Shown here one piece after another: positions 42,763 to 54,876 of a DNA stretch of 64,000 nucleotides. The first letter of the stretch is position 1. Every line of letters starts with the position of its first letter. The position numbers and the translations under genes were made by a program. Below the pieces are notes generated by a model. The model was not told where the DNA came from and did no database searches. It saw nothing but the letters and a program-made list of their open reading frames with translations. This stretch comes from Phoenix dactylifera. Taxonomy: Eukaryota; Streptophyta; Magnoliopsida; Arecales; Arecaceae. Location: NCBI RefSeq assembly GCF_009389715.1, contig NC_052400.1:3286001-3350000 (forward strand). The letters run 5' to 3'.

Positions 42763-45700
42763 ATGGTCTTCGTCGCCCTTCCCCCTCAAACCCTAATTTT
42801 CTACAGAAATCCTTCCTCCTCCCCCTTTCTGCTCGCCATCAATCTCTCCTCCGCCATTAGAATTCGCAAAAGAAGAGACATTGGCGCTACATTTAGAAGC
42901 AATGGCTCCTATTGGAGTAGTAATTCTCAGGAAGAGAAATCCCTCTCTCATCGCACCTCGATCGTCCTTTCTTCCAGGTTTCTTGATCCGAATCTTACTC
43001 GTTTTCTTTTATCTTATATCTTACAAAAATATTTTTTTATTATTTTCTTTGATATGAAGTGGAGAAATTGAAGGTAGTAATCCAATTTGATGGCTTCACA
43101 GGATTTGGTTGGGTAAATTGGACAACTGCTTTAAGCTATTGGTCTCGGGAATCATCACATTCTCCACTCTATTCTCGCTCAGTCCCGTGGCTGATGCCGT
43201 CAGTGACCAGGCCTACTCCTTGACGTATCAGTGTGAAGATGTTGGGAGTTATTACCACGATGTTGATGGGTTGAAAGGTGCTGCATTGATGAAGAAGCTC
43301 AATTCCATTGTTTCCCCTCACCTATCACTGCCTTACAAAGAGGTGGGTGCGCGTAATTCTAAAAGGAGAATTTTTGTTCTATAATTTACCATGTAGGTTT
43401 GCAACATCTAGGTGTGGGATGCGCTCAAGTTTCTTGATGCAGCTGATATTGATAACCCAGAAACCTCCTCAGAAGTGTATGCACACTTAGCTAATTATCT
43501 CTCTTCAATTTGCTGGCTTATATTTTAGCACTCAGTAATCGTGGATTCTTGTGTTTTTGTTAGATTACTAATCATTTCCTATCTAAATCTTCAAATAAAA
43601 AAATGCAGAATTGAAATCTACTCACTGAGACCAGTCTCGAAGCTGTTGGCAGGAAAGCCAGAAGGATGGAACAGTGAGTCATCCTCAACTATAATTAAAT
43701 TAAATGATGGCTACTCTGTAGAATCAGTTTTTCCCTTGATTGTTTTATTTTTATTGTGCATAATGCTTGATGAATGCATTTGTTTATGCATGCACAAAAC
43801 TATTTTTTTTAAAAAAAAAGATAATTTGGGTGACAAATTAGGAACATGAGATGCAAATGCAATGGGTTCTCTCGAAATATTACATCTCCAACACCTGAGT
43901 GAATGAAAGGAGCCAACATTCTTTTCCATTACTTTCTACGTCCCTTTGTGTTTGTCCTGCATGATACCAAATTTTCAGCATCCAGCACATTTTTTATTCT
44001 AGTTTCTTGCTTCCATCTCAAGTATTGTTTTCAAATGTAGCAGCTTTATTTTGTAGTAATTTATGCTGCTTCATATTACCTGGAAACTTGAGAATGTGTC
44101 AGTAGTTATGGAAAGTAAATGGTTGGAATGATGCTGTCTCTGATCTTCCGTCAAATCAAGAGCCATGGAATTGTACCTATAATAACTGGTATTTGGTAAA
44201 TCTAATTTCCATTCTATCTAGAAAATCAAAATCCCATACCAATGTATTCAAATCGTAAAATTTATGAAACTTTCAGAGTGATTGTTGATAGAAAAACTTG
44301 CTTAGGTGATGTTTAAATTGTAATTCTTGCAAATCTCATGCTTGAACTATTTGACTGTGAAACATAGAACAGAGAATGGAGGAAAAGGAGTGTCAAGAAT
44401 CCCGGGAAGCGTAATATATTTTACTAATACACTTTGAGTGATATGGTGGAATAAGTTAAGCTATAGTCAAACTGAGCTCTTTTTTTTCCTGTTTCATTTG
44501 CTTCTAGTAGTACAGTTTCAATTGCTAAATAAAGTTGTTAGGTTCTTTTGTGGCTTCCTTATAATCTTAAGCTGCTTACATCACAATAACCATACTCTTC
44601 TTTGCAGGAGAACACTTATGGCCTCGTTCATATGGCCTAACAGATGGCCCATCTTTAACTGATTTACATAATATTCGTCCTGCAGGATGTCAATGGTAAG
44701 ATGGTTCTTTCAAATCACAACTAAGTAGAGATCTATAAGCAATAAGGTTGCAACCCCCCCTGCATGGGTTTAAGAATGGTGTGAGTTTATTATAAATCAC
44801 ATAGATGCTATCATGTGTATGCTTGCACGTTGTATCTACAAACATGACTTATCCTGCCATTTTATGCTGAAGAACTGCTTGACATTTATATTATTTTACG
44901 TATGAGCTACAAAAGTTCAGAGCCGCCCAAAAAAAATCTCTCTGCCACTCAACACCACTCAATCCAATTCCATCCAGTAAATTGGACAACAACCTGTTTA
45001 ATGTCCCGATTCTTCTTTCAGTGTATCAGCTCAAGATGGCTTCGCTCCTGTAGCATATTGTGGTTGTGTGGTCCCTAATTTCTACATATACATTGAAATT
45101 GCAGATCTTCTTTTTCAGTGAACTCGTCAAGGGGAAACAAGTTCTATGGAGAATGTGTTGCTAAATCAACTCATTGTTTGATGCCAGCAAACAATGAAGC
45201 TGCTCCTGACACTGAAACAGACAAGGAAAGATGGGCACCACCTTTACAGGTCTTTGTTATATTCTTTAGACCATGTGATGTGCTTGGTTCTTTTAATATT
45301 GCAACTAGGTTCTCACTGCATCACCTTACTGAGTGCCACATTTGTCAAAGCAATTGCATATCATCTGATATTCCCTTATTTTAATTTTTAATTAATGCTC
45401 AACCATGGAAATGATAGATCAAAGTGAGTACTGAGCACGTATATCTATTTTGGGAATTACAGGCTTCAAATATATATTATGAGATCAGAGATTGTAACCT
45501 TACTGTCATCTTAAGAGATCCCATGCTTGATGAAGCTTTTTTGATAAATACCAGCCACATATCATGTTTTCTGCGCTTCTTGTAGAAAGAAAATGAAAAT
45601 GAGAAAAGAGGTGTATGTTATGGAATTACCACAAGTTTTGCTTCACGTGGGATACTGGGGAAGGACAAATGAGCTTTATCGATGTTTGATATTTGTTTTG

Positions 45701-48700
45701 CCTTCAATTGCTGGAGGGTGAGAGAGAGGCTTCTAGAGGCTCGACATGGTTCTTCCAAAGCCACTTTTAAGGAATAGGAGACCACCTCACTTTTAGGAGC
45801 GTGGGATTTGTTATGGAGGTTTAAGATAGTTTCAATAACAATGGTCAAGAATCATTGTCCATCTTCCTAGGATTGGTTTAAATAATTCTTCTGCACCATT
45901 CATTTACCATTAAGGTTTAATGTTTATCAATGCAATCTCAGACAGATCATTTTTTATAACTTATTTTGCCCCACTCCTAATAGGAACATCCTTATGTCCT
46001 TGCACATTCCATTTTACTTCAGTCAGTTCACTAGGCTGTCCTTATGCTTTCTTGTTATATCAAATATCTGATGATCCCTTAATTTATACATTTAAAAATT
46101 GTGTAATTCAATAACTAAAGTTACTATTATTTAGCTTTTGATAACATATAAAAGTTTAAATAGCAAGGCTTTATCAGGAGTCATGTACTAGGGGAATATG
46201 ATTAGTTATTCTCAAAGTACAACCAAGTTTGTTTCATACAACTAAAAGAAATGGCAGTTGCTGGTGACAATGAAGCTTAGATATTGATACATAGGGTGTA
46301 TATTATCAAAATTTTATCTACATATTGGTGCGCTTGGAATATACTTGGGACAATGGAAGGAAATTTGTTTGATATAAAAAATTAGATTTTTGACCTGAAT
46401 TTTTGGTCTATTCTGTAAGTTCTTGGGAAATAGTGGACTTAGATTGCAAAAATGGGTAAAATACTCGGACACACCCTCTCTGAGGCATGGTGGCAATAAA
46501 AGGTACTTTGCAAGAATATGGAAAGACTGTGGAATCTACAATCATGATTCTTTCTCTACTTAAGAGAACTTCTACTAAGCATGCTTCTATGACAAAGCAT
46601 CTTTCTCTCTTTTCGTTGGAGGGGATTTTATATCATAGTGGGACCTTGGTGGCTTTTAAGGGACACTATGGAAGCTGGATTTTTTTTCTTTACTAGTTTA
46701 GAAAAGGCATTGAGATTCTGTATACTGTCGAATTTTGAATGAAGCATGTACTCTGCAGAACATATAACAAATATGGGCCATTGCTGTTTCAGATTGTTCA
46801 TCTCATGAAGTTTAGTCATTCATGTAGTTTATCCATCATGATAAGACCATGATCAAGGTTCGCCCATGTCGGTATCAAACCTTGTACCGGACCTCGTAAT
46901 CGTATTCGATTCACGGTAGGGGCAAGGCATACCAAGTGTCAGACGGTATGACTCCATATCGGTTTGGTACTGGTACGGTTTGGTATATCTGGTACTGCGA
47001 ACCTTGACACTGATTCATTTATGTTCCATCTTTCATATATAAAAGTACTTTGGTTTGTTAATTCACAGGTGCGGGGGGATATAGCAAGATCCCTGATGTA
47101 TATGGCTGTATCTTATGGATTCCATCAGCCTGATGGAACTCACATCTACAGCTTTCTGATTCCCCGAGCATTGGTAAGTTAATAATGATGTTAACAAACT
47201 GAGTCATAATTTTATTTGATCACAGCAGGAACTTATCATGGATAGACAATAAAAAGGATAATCCATCTATTTGTTTCTTCATATAAAAGGGCATCCTTAA
47301 TCAACAAGTTAGAGCATGTATCCAGTAAAAAAAAAAAATTAAGAACAACAATGACCTGTTTAAGCAGATGCAGAATCTTGGAGTTAGGCTAACTAGAAGA
47401 TATTATAAGCAATAATTGAACTGTAATAATTAAGAATTATCTATACTGAGTTGCCTTATTAGTTTTATATATTGAATTTCCTCTTTACATTTTGAACTGA
47501 TGATCGATTTTCTCGTATGGTTTGTCAAAGCAGTTGCGATAGACCATGCCACTTGTGGAAACATAAGGGAACATTGCTAGGAAAATGGTCTGCCTTTGGA
47601 GCTTTTATGCTTTTCATTAAAACTGCAATCATCGTTCTATCTAAACTTAAAACTAGATCCTTCATAACTAGCATATCAAACCCCAAGGTCACATGTAAGA
47701 TTCCATTAAAGTTGGGGCATTATGTAAATCTTTAATGTTTTAACAAAATATTTTTGTAGAAAAATATGGAGGCTGAGATTGTGAGAATATCATTTATGAT
47801 GTACTTTTTGATTTTAATTAATGACTGAGCTATGATTAAAGCTCATGTATTGTACAAACAGTTATGAGAAGGGATCTCAGTTGCTTTTCAGGAGAATTAG
47901 GAAGTTCTCATTTCAAATCTTAAGGTCTATATTGTGCTCCAATCGAAGATTGTGATAACTAGATTTTCTGCATGTTAAGCTGCGAGTTTTATAGCTAGCT
48001 GTTATTGTGCACAATCGTGATTAGCAGTAGTAGCAGCAAACATGTAAAAGCAAGTTTATTCAGCTATCTTTTTTGTTGAGAGAAAGCTTATTCAGCTATC
48101 AGAATCTATTATGCACTCACATTTTTTTCATTTTACCTAACTTACTATAGGAAGCATAAAATTCCTTTCTCATGACATTGGAAGGTTATATGTGAGCAAT
48201 TTCGAGTTTTCATGCGGTGCTAGCACATATGTGAATGCCTAGTTCTTTTCACTGAATTTTGGTATAATTTAGCAAGTGCTTCTTATAGGGCTAGGTGGTA
48301 AAAGAAAATGATGTTAATATTATAAATGTGGCACCCACACATGTTTTGAGTGTTGTGTGAGTGTATCATATACATGCATAATTATGGTATTCATCTACAT
48401 ATATCTATCTACATATATCTATTTATATATCCATTCATCTAATGTATGTATTTGAGATGCATACTTCTTGCTAAATCATTAATGCTAGAGTTTAAATTTT
48501 TTCAAGCTTTAGATAGTTTTATCGCATCTCTAAATTAGCCAATAGATTGGTCTCAACAATTTAAATGACCAACAACATTCCTCAATAGGAATAACACTGT
48601 ATTAACCATCTTGATGCACAACTATCGCCAAAGAATTGTCATTTCATTATCAAATATTTGGCAAGAATTGTATAAACTGTATCACTCTTTGTGTGATCCA

Positions 48701-51386
48701 AGAGGATCGTCTACCATCGTGGACCAATCTGACCTCTTAGGGTAGGTCTGGATGGGGTTTGGGAGCAAGATCTACCACTTCTAGGACTTAGTTGCGAATT
48801 AAAACTTTTGGAAACCATAAACTTCTAATCTAGAAGGAATTTGAGAACATGACAAAAGATGGTTGATATAGGAGTCAAGATCTAGCTTCTCTCCAAATTT
48901 GAAAAATTTGTAACATTTTTTTTCAAAAAATTCAGCCCCAACTAGGAGAGGAATCCGATCTGAATTCTAACGGGGCAGACTTCACTAATATAAGTAGAAG
49001 ACTTGTACTACATTTTGTATACATTCAAGTGGATGAAGGTAAAAGAGGTTTTATCGTGCTTTCTTCCCTATCTTTCTTTTTAACTAGAAGATGAATCTAG
49101 CTAAATTTAAAACACAGACCTCACTAGTAAAAAAAAAAAAAAGGACTCTGTATCACTTTTAATGATCTTTAATGAAAGCAAAGGGTTCAGATCTCTATTT
49201 TCGAAAATTATCTTATTTATTATTATTTGGAATGTCTGAGCTGAGTGATTGAAGGAATTTCTTCTCATTGGATCAAGTTACTAGCGAGCTTTGTCCTTCT
49301 ACTTTCTTCTACTCCATGCGTATGAAAGTATGGTACAAGGCCTTTATTTACACTAGTGAAGTCTGCCCTTTTAGAATGCAGATCATATTCCTTTCCTAGT
49401 TGGGACCAATTTTCGCAAAATGAAAAATATTATAAAATTTTTCAAATTTGAAGAGAATCTGGATCTCAACTCCCACATAACTTAGTCTCAGAATCATCAA
49501 ATTTCTCCCGGATTAGAAGTTATTGTTTCCTAAAGTTTCAGTTTGTGATTGAATCCTAGATGTGGCCGATCTTATTCCAAACCCTATTCAAGCCTACCCC
49601 AAGTGGTCAGGTTGGTCCATGGCGGTTCAGGTGATCTATGGGGTGCGCACATGCATGTGTAAACACATGGCTGGCCTATGTTCTGGTGACAAGCAAAGTA
49701 CCCGAAAATCGGTGAACGTCCAACTTGTATTATGATAATCTTCTGTCATTGTATGAGATTCATATATTCTCTTCGTATATTGATAGATTTATCCGTTGCT
49801 TTTCTAACCAGATTTCAGTAAAACGGTTTCATACTCATGTCAGCATATATTTCTTTTAGGAAGAAATGAGATGGGGTCTCCTTTCTGCATTACTACAATG
49901 GAATGAACTTGATCCACCTTCAAGAGCTGAGCAGTTGAGAAATGAGAGAATATGCAGGCTCTACCCAGCACAACAGGAATCCCTTCATTTGATCATCCAG
50001 AATATGCCAATCTCATATGGAAGCATGCACTCCAAGCAGTCCAACTGTGCGCAACACCTCGCCAAAGGCTTGGATTAATGAGTTCCACTATAGCAATAAA
50101 GGCAAAGACCAAAATGAGGTGTGTTTCTCCACAAGCAAATATTTCATATTGTCCATTATCTTAAATCATGAAGACTTCTCCCATAAATGGTGAAAAATTA
50201 GACTAAACATTGATTCTCATTTTATATTCAAGAATTGTCTAAGCTAATATGATGTTGTTACAAAGTATATGTTACATAAGTTTTCTGCATTCTTCAGATT
50301 TCACCTTTGAGGGCTTTATGGTTGAATTATCTAAACAAGCCAGAATGCATGGACCGGGTTTTTTGGGGTGTGCGCATGCAGAAATATGTATATATATATC
50401 GCTATAGTTTTCAAGCAAGCATTAGAAGACTGAAAAGATTGCCAGCTATTTGAGTACTAACTACCAACATCTGTTTTAGATATAGTCTAGATGTGATTGG
50501 CAGATATTTAATAATTTTGGAAAATTTCAGTAACTTGCTGGACTTGGTAGGACTGAGCAATTAAGGCTAAGCTATAGGTGGAATTATCATCTAAAAATCA
50601 GCCTGGCCTTGGAAACTGCATTATGACACAAAACCAGGAACAAAGATAAAGCCAAACGCATGATAACTACTGCACAATCCTGACCATAGATAACACAAGA
50701 GCACCCAGTTTCTGTTGAGAACAAGGTAAATAGCCGGTTGCAACTCCTGTGTATCGTCTTTGCAACTTTTTTCAAGCAATAACTTAAGCTACTCCTGGAG
50801 TAAATATTATAATGGCAGTTTATTCAATTGGTGCAGTTTATTGAGATTGTAGTTGGGCCATCAACTGATGCAGCATCCCTGAAGCTTATATTGTATAATG
50901 GAAGTAACGGAAGAATGTACAGGTCATTGTCACTGTCAGACAATGAAGCTTTTAGTGTCAGCAAAAGTGGATCAGGATTTCTCATCTACACAGCTTTTAT
51001 TCCTATCCAGAACGGTCCTGCTGATGGTATAGCATTGCTTTCAGGCAGAGATGGAAAAACAGTTTGAAGTGTTGCAGTTTCTGTCTTACGGAGGTACTGT
51101 CAGAGCGATGGATGGTCCGGCAAAAGGCACTGAATCTATGGATATTATGGTTCAAGAAACAGAAGGGTCATCAGAACATGATTCATTAGGATTGACAGGT
51201 CAGAAGCTTGGAGAGTACAAATGGTTAAAGTTCACTGGAGATGCAACCCCAGGAGAGCCAAATATGGGCAGAGGCTGTAGACCTTTATTTCACCAGATAT
51301 TAGCACAAGTCAGGTGTCGTCCACTGGTTTATCTAATGATAATAAGATATTGCTATTGGTGTACACTATCCTCGGTTAACAATTAA
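42763..51386 (+). CDS. Endonuclease I-family protein with lamin-tail-like C-terminus, frame-disrupted
   Basis: Nine exons are visible: 42763-42977, 43102-43342, 43412-43476, 43609-43673, 44608-44695, 45119-45249, 47069-47173, 49860-50118 and 50837 to about 51.3 kb. The first about 100 residues are Ser/Arg-rich, followed by a hydrophobic stretch ending VADA. This could be a bipartite plastid-lumen signal or a signal anchor. The core is an Endonuclease_1 (PF04231) nuclease: REHLWPRSYG carries the catalytic His, followed by LTDLHNIRP, SSRGNKFYG and RGDIARSLMYMAVSYG. The last exons resemble a lamin-tail domain (EFHYSNKG, then FIEIVVGPS). Such enzymes cut DNA and RNA non-specifically. Exons 5, 7, 8 and 9 need about six or seven one-base changes, nearly all in short homopolymers, to keep the conserved frame. 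So the gene is either decaying or badly sequenced. Confidence 0.75.
46853..47007. mobile_element. Small fold-back element (MITE-like) in a nuclease intron
   Basis: The 155-bp segment has perfect 11-bp terminal inverted repeats (TCAAGGTTCGC and GCGAACCTTGA). Its interior is rich in 'ggtacc/ggtat' motifs ('tggtactggtacggtttgg'). No target duplication is clear, so the superfamily is open. Confidence 0.65.
48700..49640. repeat. Large imperfect inverted repeat in a nuclease intron
   Basis: The left arm (about 48700-49075) and right arm (about 49270-49640) are reverse complements of one another at roughly 75% identity by eye, separated by about 200 bp. Matching landmarks are 'gcagacttcacta' (48976) against 'tagtgaagtctgc' (49356), 'cccaactagga' against 'tcctagttggga', and 'caaatttgaaaaattt' against 'aaatttttcaaatttg'. 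No coding capacity. It could be a fold-back transposon or two copies of a repeat inserted head to head. Confidence 0.75.
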
Positions 51387-53700
51387 TCAAGCTGGAGCCT
51401 GGGACATAACCTGCCAAAGTTGTTCTTTATCTGGCTATGTTGCTTCCTCATGTTGGTTGGAAATGAACTAGAATACAGATGTCTCATTTGATAAAAGGAT
51501 GGTGGTTTCTCTCCTGATCATAGCCAAGAAGAAAAGAAACTTATGGCCACATTGAATAGATTCAGGAAAATTGGAGATTGGCCAGGAATCCTGCATCATC
51601 ATCGTGGATGTAGGGATACAGCGGTAGTCTTTACTTTGTTTTTTCAGTCTGAGGATGATGGTTTGATTCTCGGACATTCAGCGTTCCCTTATGCAAGTAT
51701 GCGATCTCTTGTTCCTTTCTGTCCCCTCCCTTGAAATGAGATTGGGAAATGGCCATGTCTTTGTGACCAAAGTTTTATCTTTTAATGCGTATCTCTTGCT
51801 CTGGCAACATTGTTTCTCTCACTATTTTCAGATTTTAATCATAATATTCATTTATGATAATGAGATATTCCATGCGTGGGCCATTTGTTTCACAAGTCCA
51901 AACAAATCTAGATTACCTAGGGTTATGAATGGAGATGAGGAATGTAGCCATTCATTCTGTTCACCACTGTGTTGGACACCACTGTTGCGTTATTTTGGGA
52001 CACATCAGATGATTGAGATTCTTTCATATATCTTGGACATTGCTGGAGAGGAGCTATGGATTTATGAGGAATGTAGTCAGTCTCTCCTTGTTATATGCTC
52101 CTGATAAATTTTTTTTTTATTCCTGTGGAAGTAACTAGAATTGCACCACACCATAACAGAACAGGTTGATTTCTTCATATAAATTGTATACATCATGCCC
52201 AGCTTTATGAAACCTTGAAAAATTAAAAAAAAGGTCTATTAAAGACACAAGATTCTTGATGCATGGGACTTGACATGTCTGTCTCTCTTATGTGAGCTAA
52301 ATACAATGCATCTATAAAGAAACTGTAAAACTTTTTTTTTTTGGCCTTTTGTTGAGTTCCATTGAACCTTCGAATGAATCTACTACAAATGAAATGTGAT
52401 TGCTTCCATCCATCTCTATTATCTCCAATCCCTGAAGCCCTCTACTTGCACCTTCACGTCCTAAAGTATAAAAGTTAAAAGGATATTTATTACCAATAAA
52501 AAATCAAGAAGATATATTAAAAGATGTTAAAGAAATACAAATTTTGCACTCTGATGAGCCAAGATTAAATAATACTCCAAAGCAAGACCACCTGATTTTT
52601 GCGAGGCACGTGCTAGAATAAGCTAATGCTCCACGTTCATACACAGAAGCGTTTCCGTTCCCACTTATATGTGCAGCGTTCGCACAGAAGTTTTTTTTAA
52701 TAATAAATACGGCAGTCGGTTTGACGATGACCCGTTTGTTCTCGCGCCGTTTGTTATCCATCCGCTTTCCGACTTCTAACGGTCAACTGATGTCCGACGC
52801 TGCATTGCCAGAAGAGCACCCAGCACGCATTTTAACGCATTCCGTGGTCACATCGTGCTCCCCTCGTTCCCATACGCCTTCCAATACCACCTCGTAGTGC
52901 GAGAATATGGAATTAAATCTAATCCGTTCATCTTTTATTTTTACACCATTTGAATTAAATGATGATAAAAATCTTCTTGCAGTTAAATCACTCACCGTCT
53001 AAGATGAAACGTTCCACTGATCGACGCTTCATGATTGAATTTTTTTTTTAAAAAAAAGACGTGCAGTGGGTCCACCTTCCAACCAGTACCCCACCGTCGA
53101 TCTGCGAAGAAACGGTGCCGGATCACCTAACGGCAAGACCGGGAGAGCGGGACCCATGGGAACGTGTCAGAACCTGATTCGTCGGAGAATTGTTCCGTGT
53201 TCGGCATGATCGAGAGGTCGCCCGGTCCATAGCCGAAGCCGTTGCTGCCTCCCCGCCGCACCGACCTGCTCTCGTTTGAACCCGTCTCCCACCATCCCTG
53301 GGAACAGAAAACAGCCCTCTCGCCCTCTCATTGTTTGACACGTCGAAAGCCCGACCGATTCACTACTATTACACCGGTCAAACCAGCCACGCGGCAGTCG
53401 TACGAAACTCCCGTCATTGTCGCAGGCGAGATTCGTTGTTCCTGTGGGCCGTAAAACGCGGTGCCCTTCTCCTCCGCCGCAGAAGAGCCAGATAAAAGCA
53501 CAAAAATGGCGTCTCTTTGCAATTCTTTTATTTATTTTACTTTTCTACCTCTGGTTAAATTTCTTAAATTCGATTATTTTATTTTTTCCAGACAACTATA
53601 GTAAAGGAAATTAGTATATTTAATTTCATAATTAAAATTTTACATTAATACCAGTGTTCTTGGCTTTGGGCCGTTGCTTCTTCACACTTGTTATACCCCC
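51387..53700. other. Intergenic, no gene seen
   Basis: This is the spacer between the nuclease gene and the villin gene. The last about 650 bp are more GC-rich and probably include distal promoter sequence of villin, but no TATA box is obvious. Short open frames show no family resemblance. Confidence 0.5.
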
Positions 53701-54876
53701 CCCCCCCTCTCTCTCTATTCCTTTATTCTTTATTTTAGGAGCCTTTTTTGGGCGCTTTTCCCTTCGTCTTGATTCAATTTCTAGGGTTTTAGCCCTCGGA
53801 CCGGTTTTTTGTTGATCCCTCGAGCGGTCGGCGACGCTCAGGTTGTTCGCCAGGTACGATCCCGCCGGACGATTCTTGTTATTCCTTATTATTCCTTATT
53901 GTTTCTTTAATTTTCTAAGCGGGTTGGGTAAGTGTTGCATTCGTTTATTTAATTCTTGAGGAAAAAAAAGGATTTTTCTTGTTAACGGGTGTTGTTATTT
54001 TACTCTTATAGACATGTATCTGGAATTTGATCGAATTTCTATGATTAAAGTGGTTGTCATCATAAGCATTGTTTCTTTTTTCCCTCTTTGAGACGTCGAC
54101 TTTGGTATGAACCACGATTTGAATCTGTTCTTCGCACAGCACATATTCATTGGGAGTTTTGAGTTTTTCGTGAAAGTTTAGTCGAAAGGAGTTACGAAAT
54201 CTGTTTTCTTGTACAAGATTTCGTAAGTTTTCTTTGTGATGTATGAATACCATTTGAATCTCAAAGCGGAGGGTGATCTGGAACTGTTCGTGGAACAAAT
54301 CTTGTTGGCCTTCAGAAGTTCTTGAATTGACCAAGAATATGCTCATCAGTTACGATGTCCATCACCTTTGGCGTTTGACTTTTTCTTTTCTCGTCGTATC
54401 TTTCATTTGGACATGTGTCTGGAGGCATAAAATATTAAATATCTGCCAATGTTGATCTGTTAAATCATTATAATTTCTTGACGTTTCATCTGGGAATTTC
54501 GTTATTTGCCAAGTAGAATTCCAGGTTATTTTGCTCTTAGAAGGAAAAGAGATTGTATAATTTGCCTTTCACTTCAGCTTATTGCATCACCTTGCTTGTA
54601 TTCATGTAATCCATTCTACAGCTCCATGTTCTCAATCTACTTTCCTCTTTTTTTTTTTGACACCGACATCTGTGCATGGCTTGACAATATTGAACAATAT
54701 GTGCAACGAACATGCTGTATTGCCATCTACATTCTCTATGCTAGTGTCTTCCCCATGAACCCTATTTTCTGGCAGTTCTGTCCTAATCATGCGTGAAACT
54801 TTAACTGCAGAACTCCTCAAACTTCATTTCGAAACCAAAGCAGACAGAGAGTGTTTCCATTAGGGCGGAGGAAGAT
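53701..54876 (+). promoter_or_regulatory. Villin 5' leader with an intron in the 5' UTR
   Basis: A pyrimidine-rich stretch (C run then CT repeats at about 53694-53720) leads into a leader containing 'ctagggttttagccct'. A donor follows 'cgccag' at 53853 (gtacg), and the acceptor 'taactgcag' ends at 54810. This gives a 957-bp intron in the leader; 66 nt of leader follow before the ATG at 54877. Leader introns are common in plant cytoskeleton genes and often raise expression. Confidence 0.6.
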
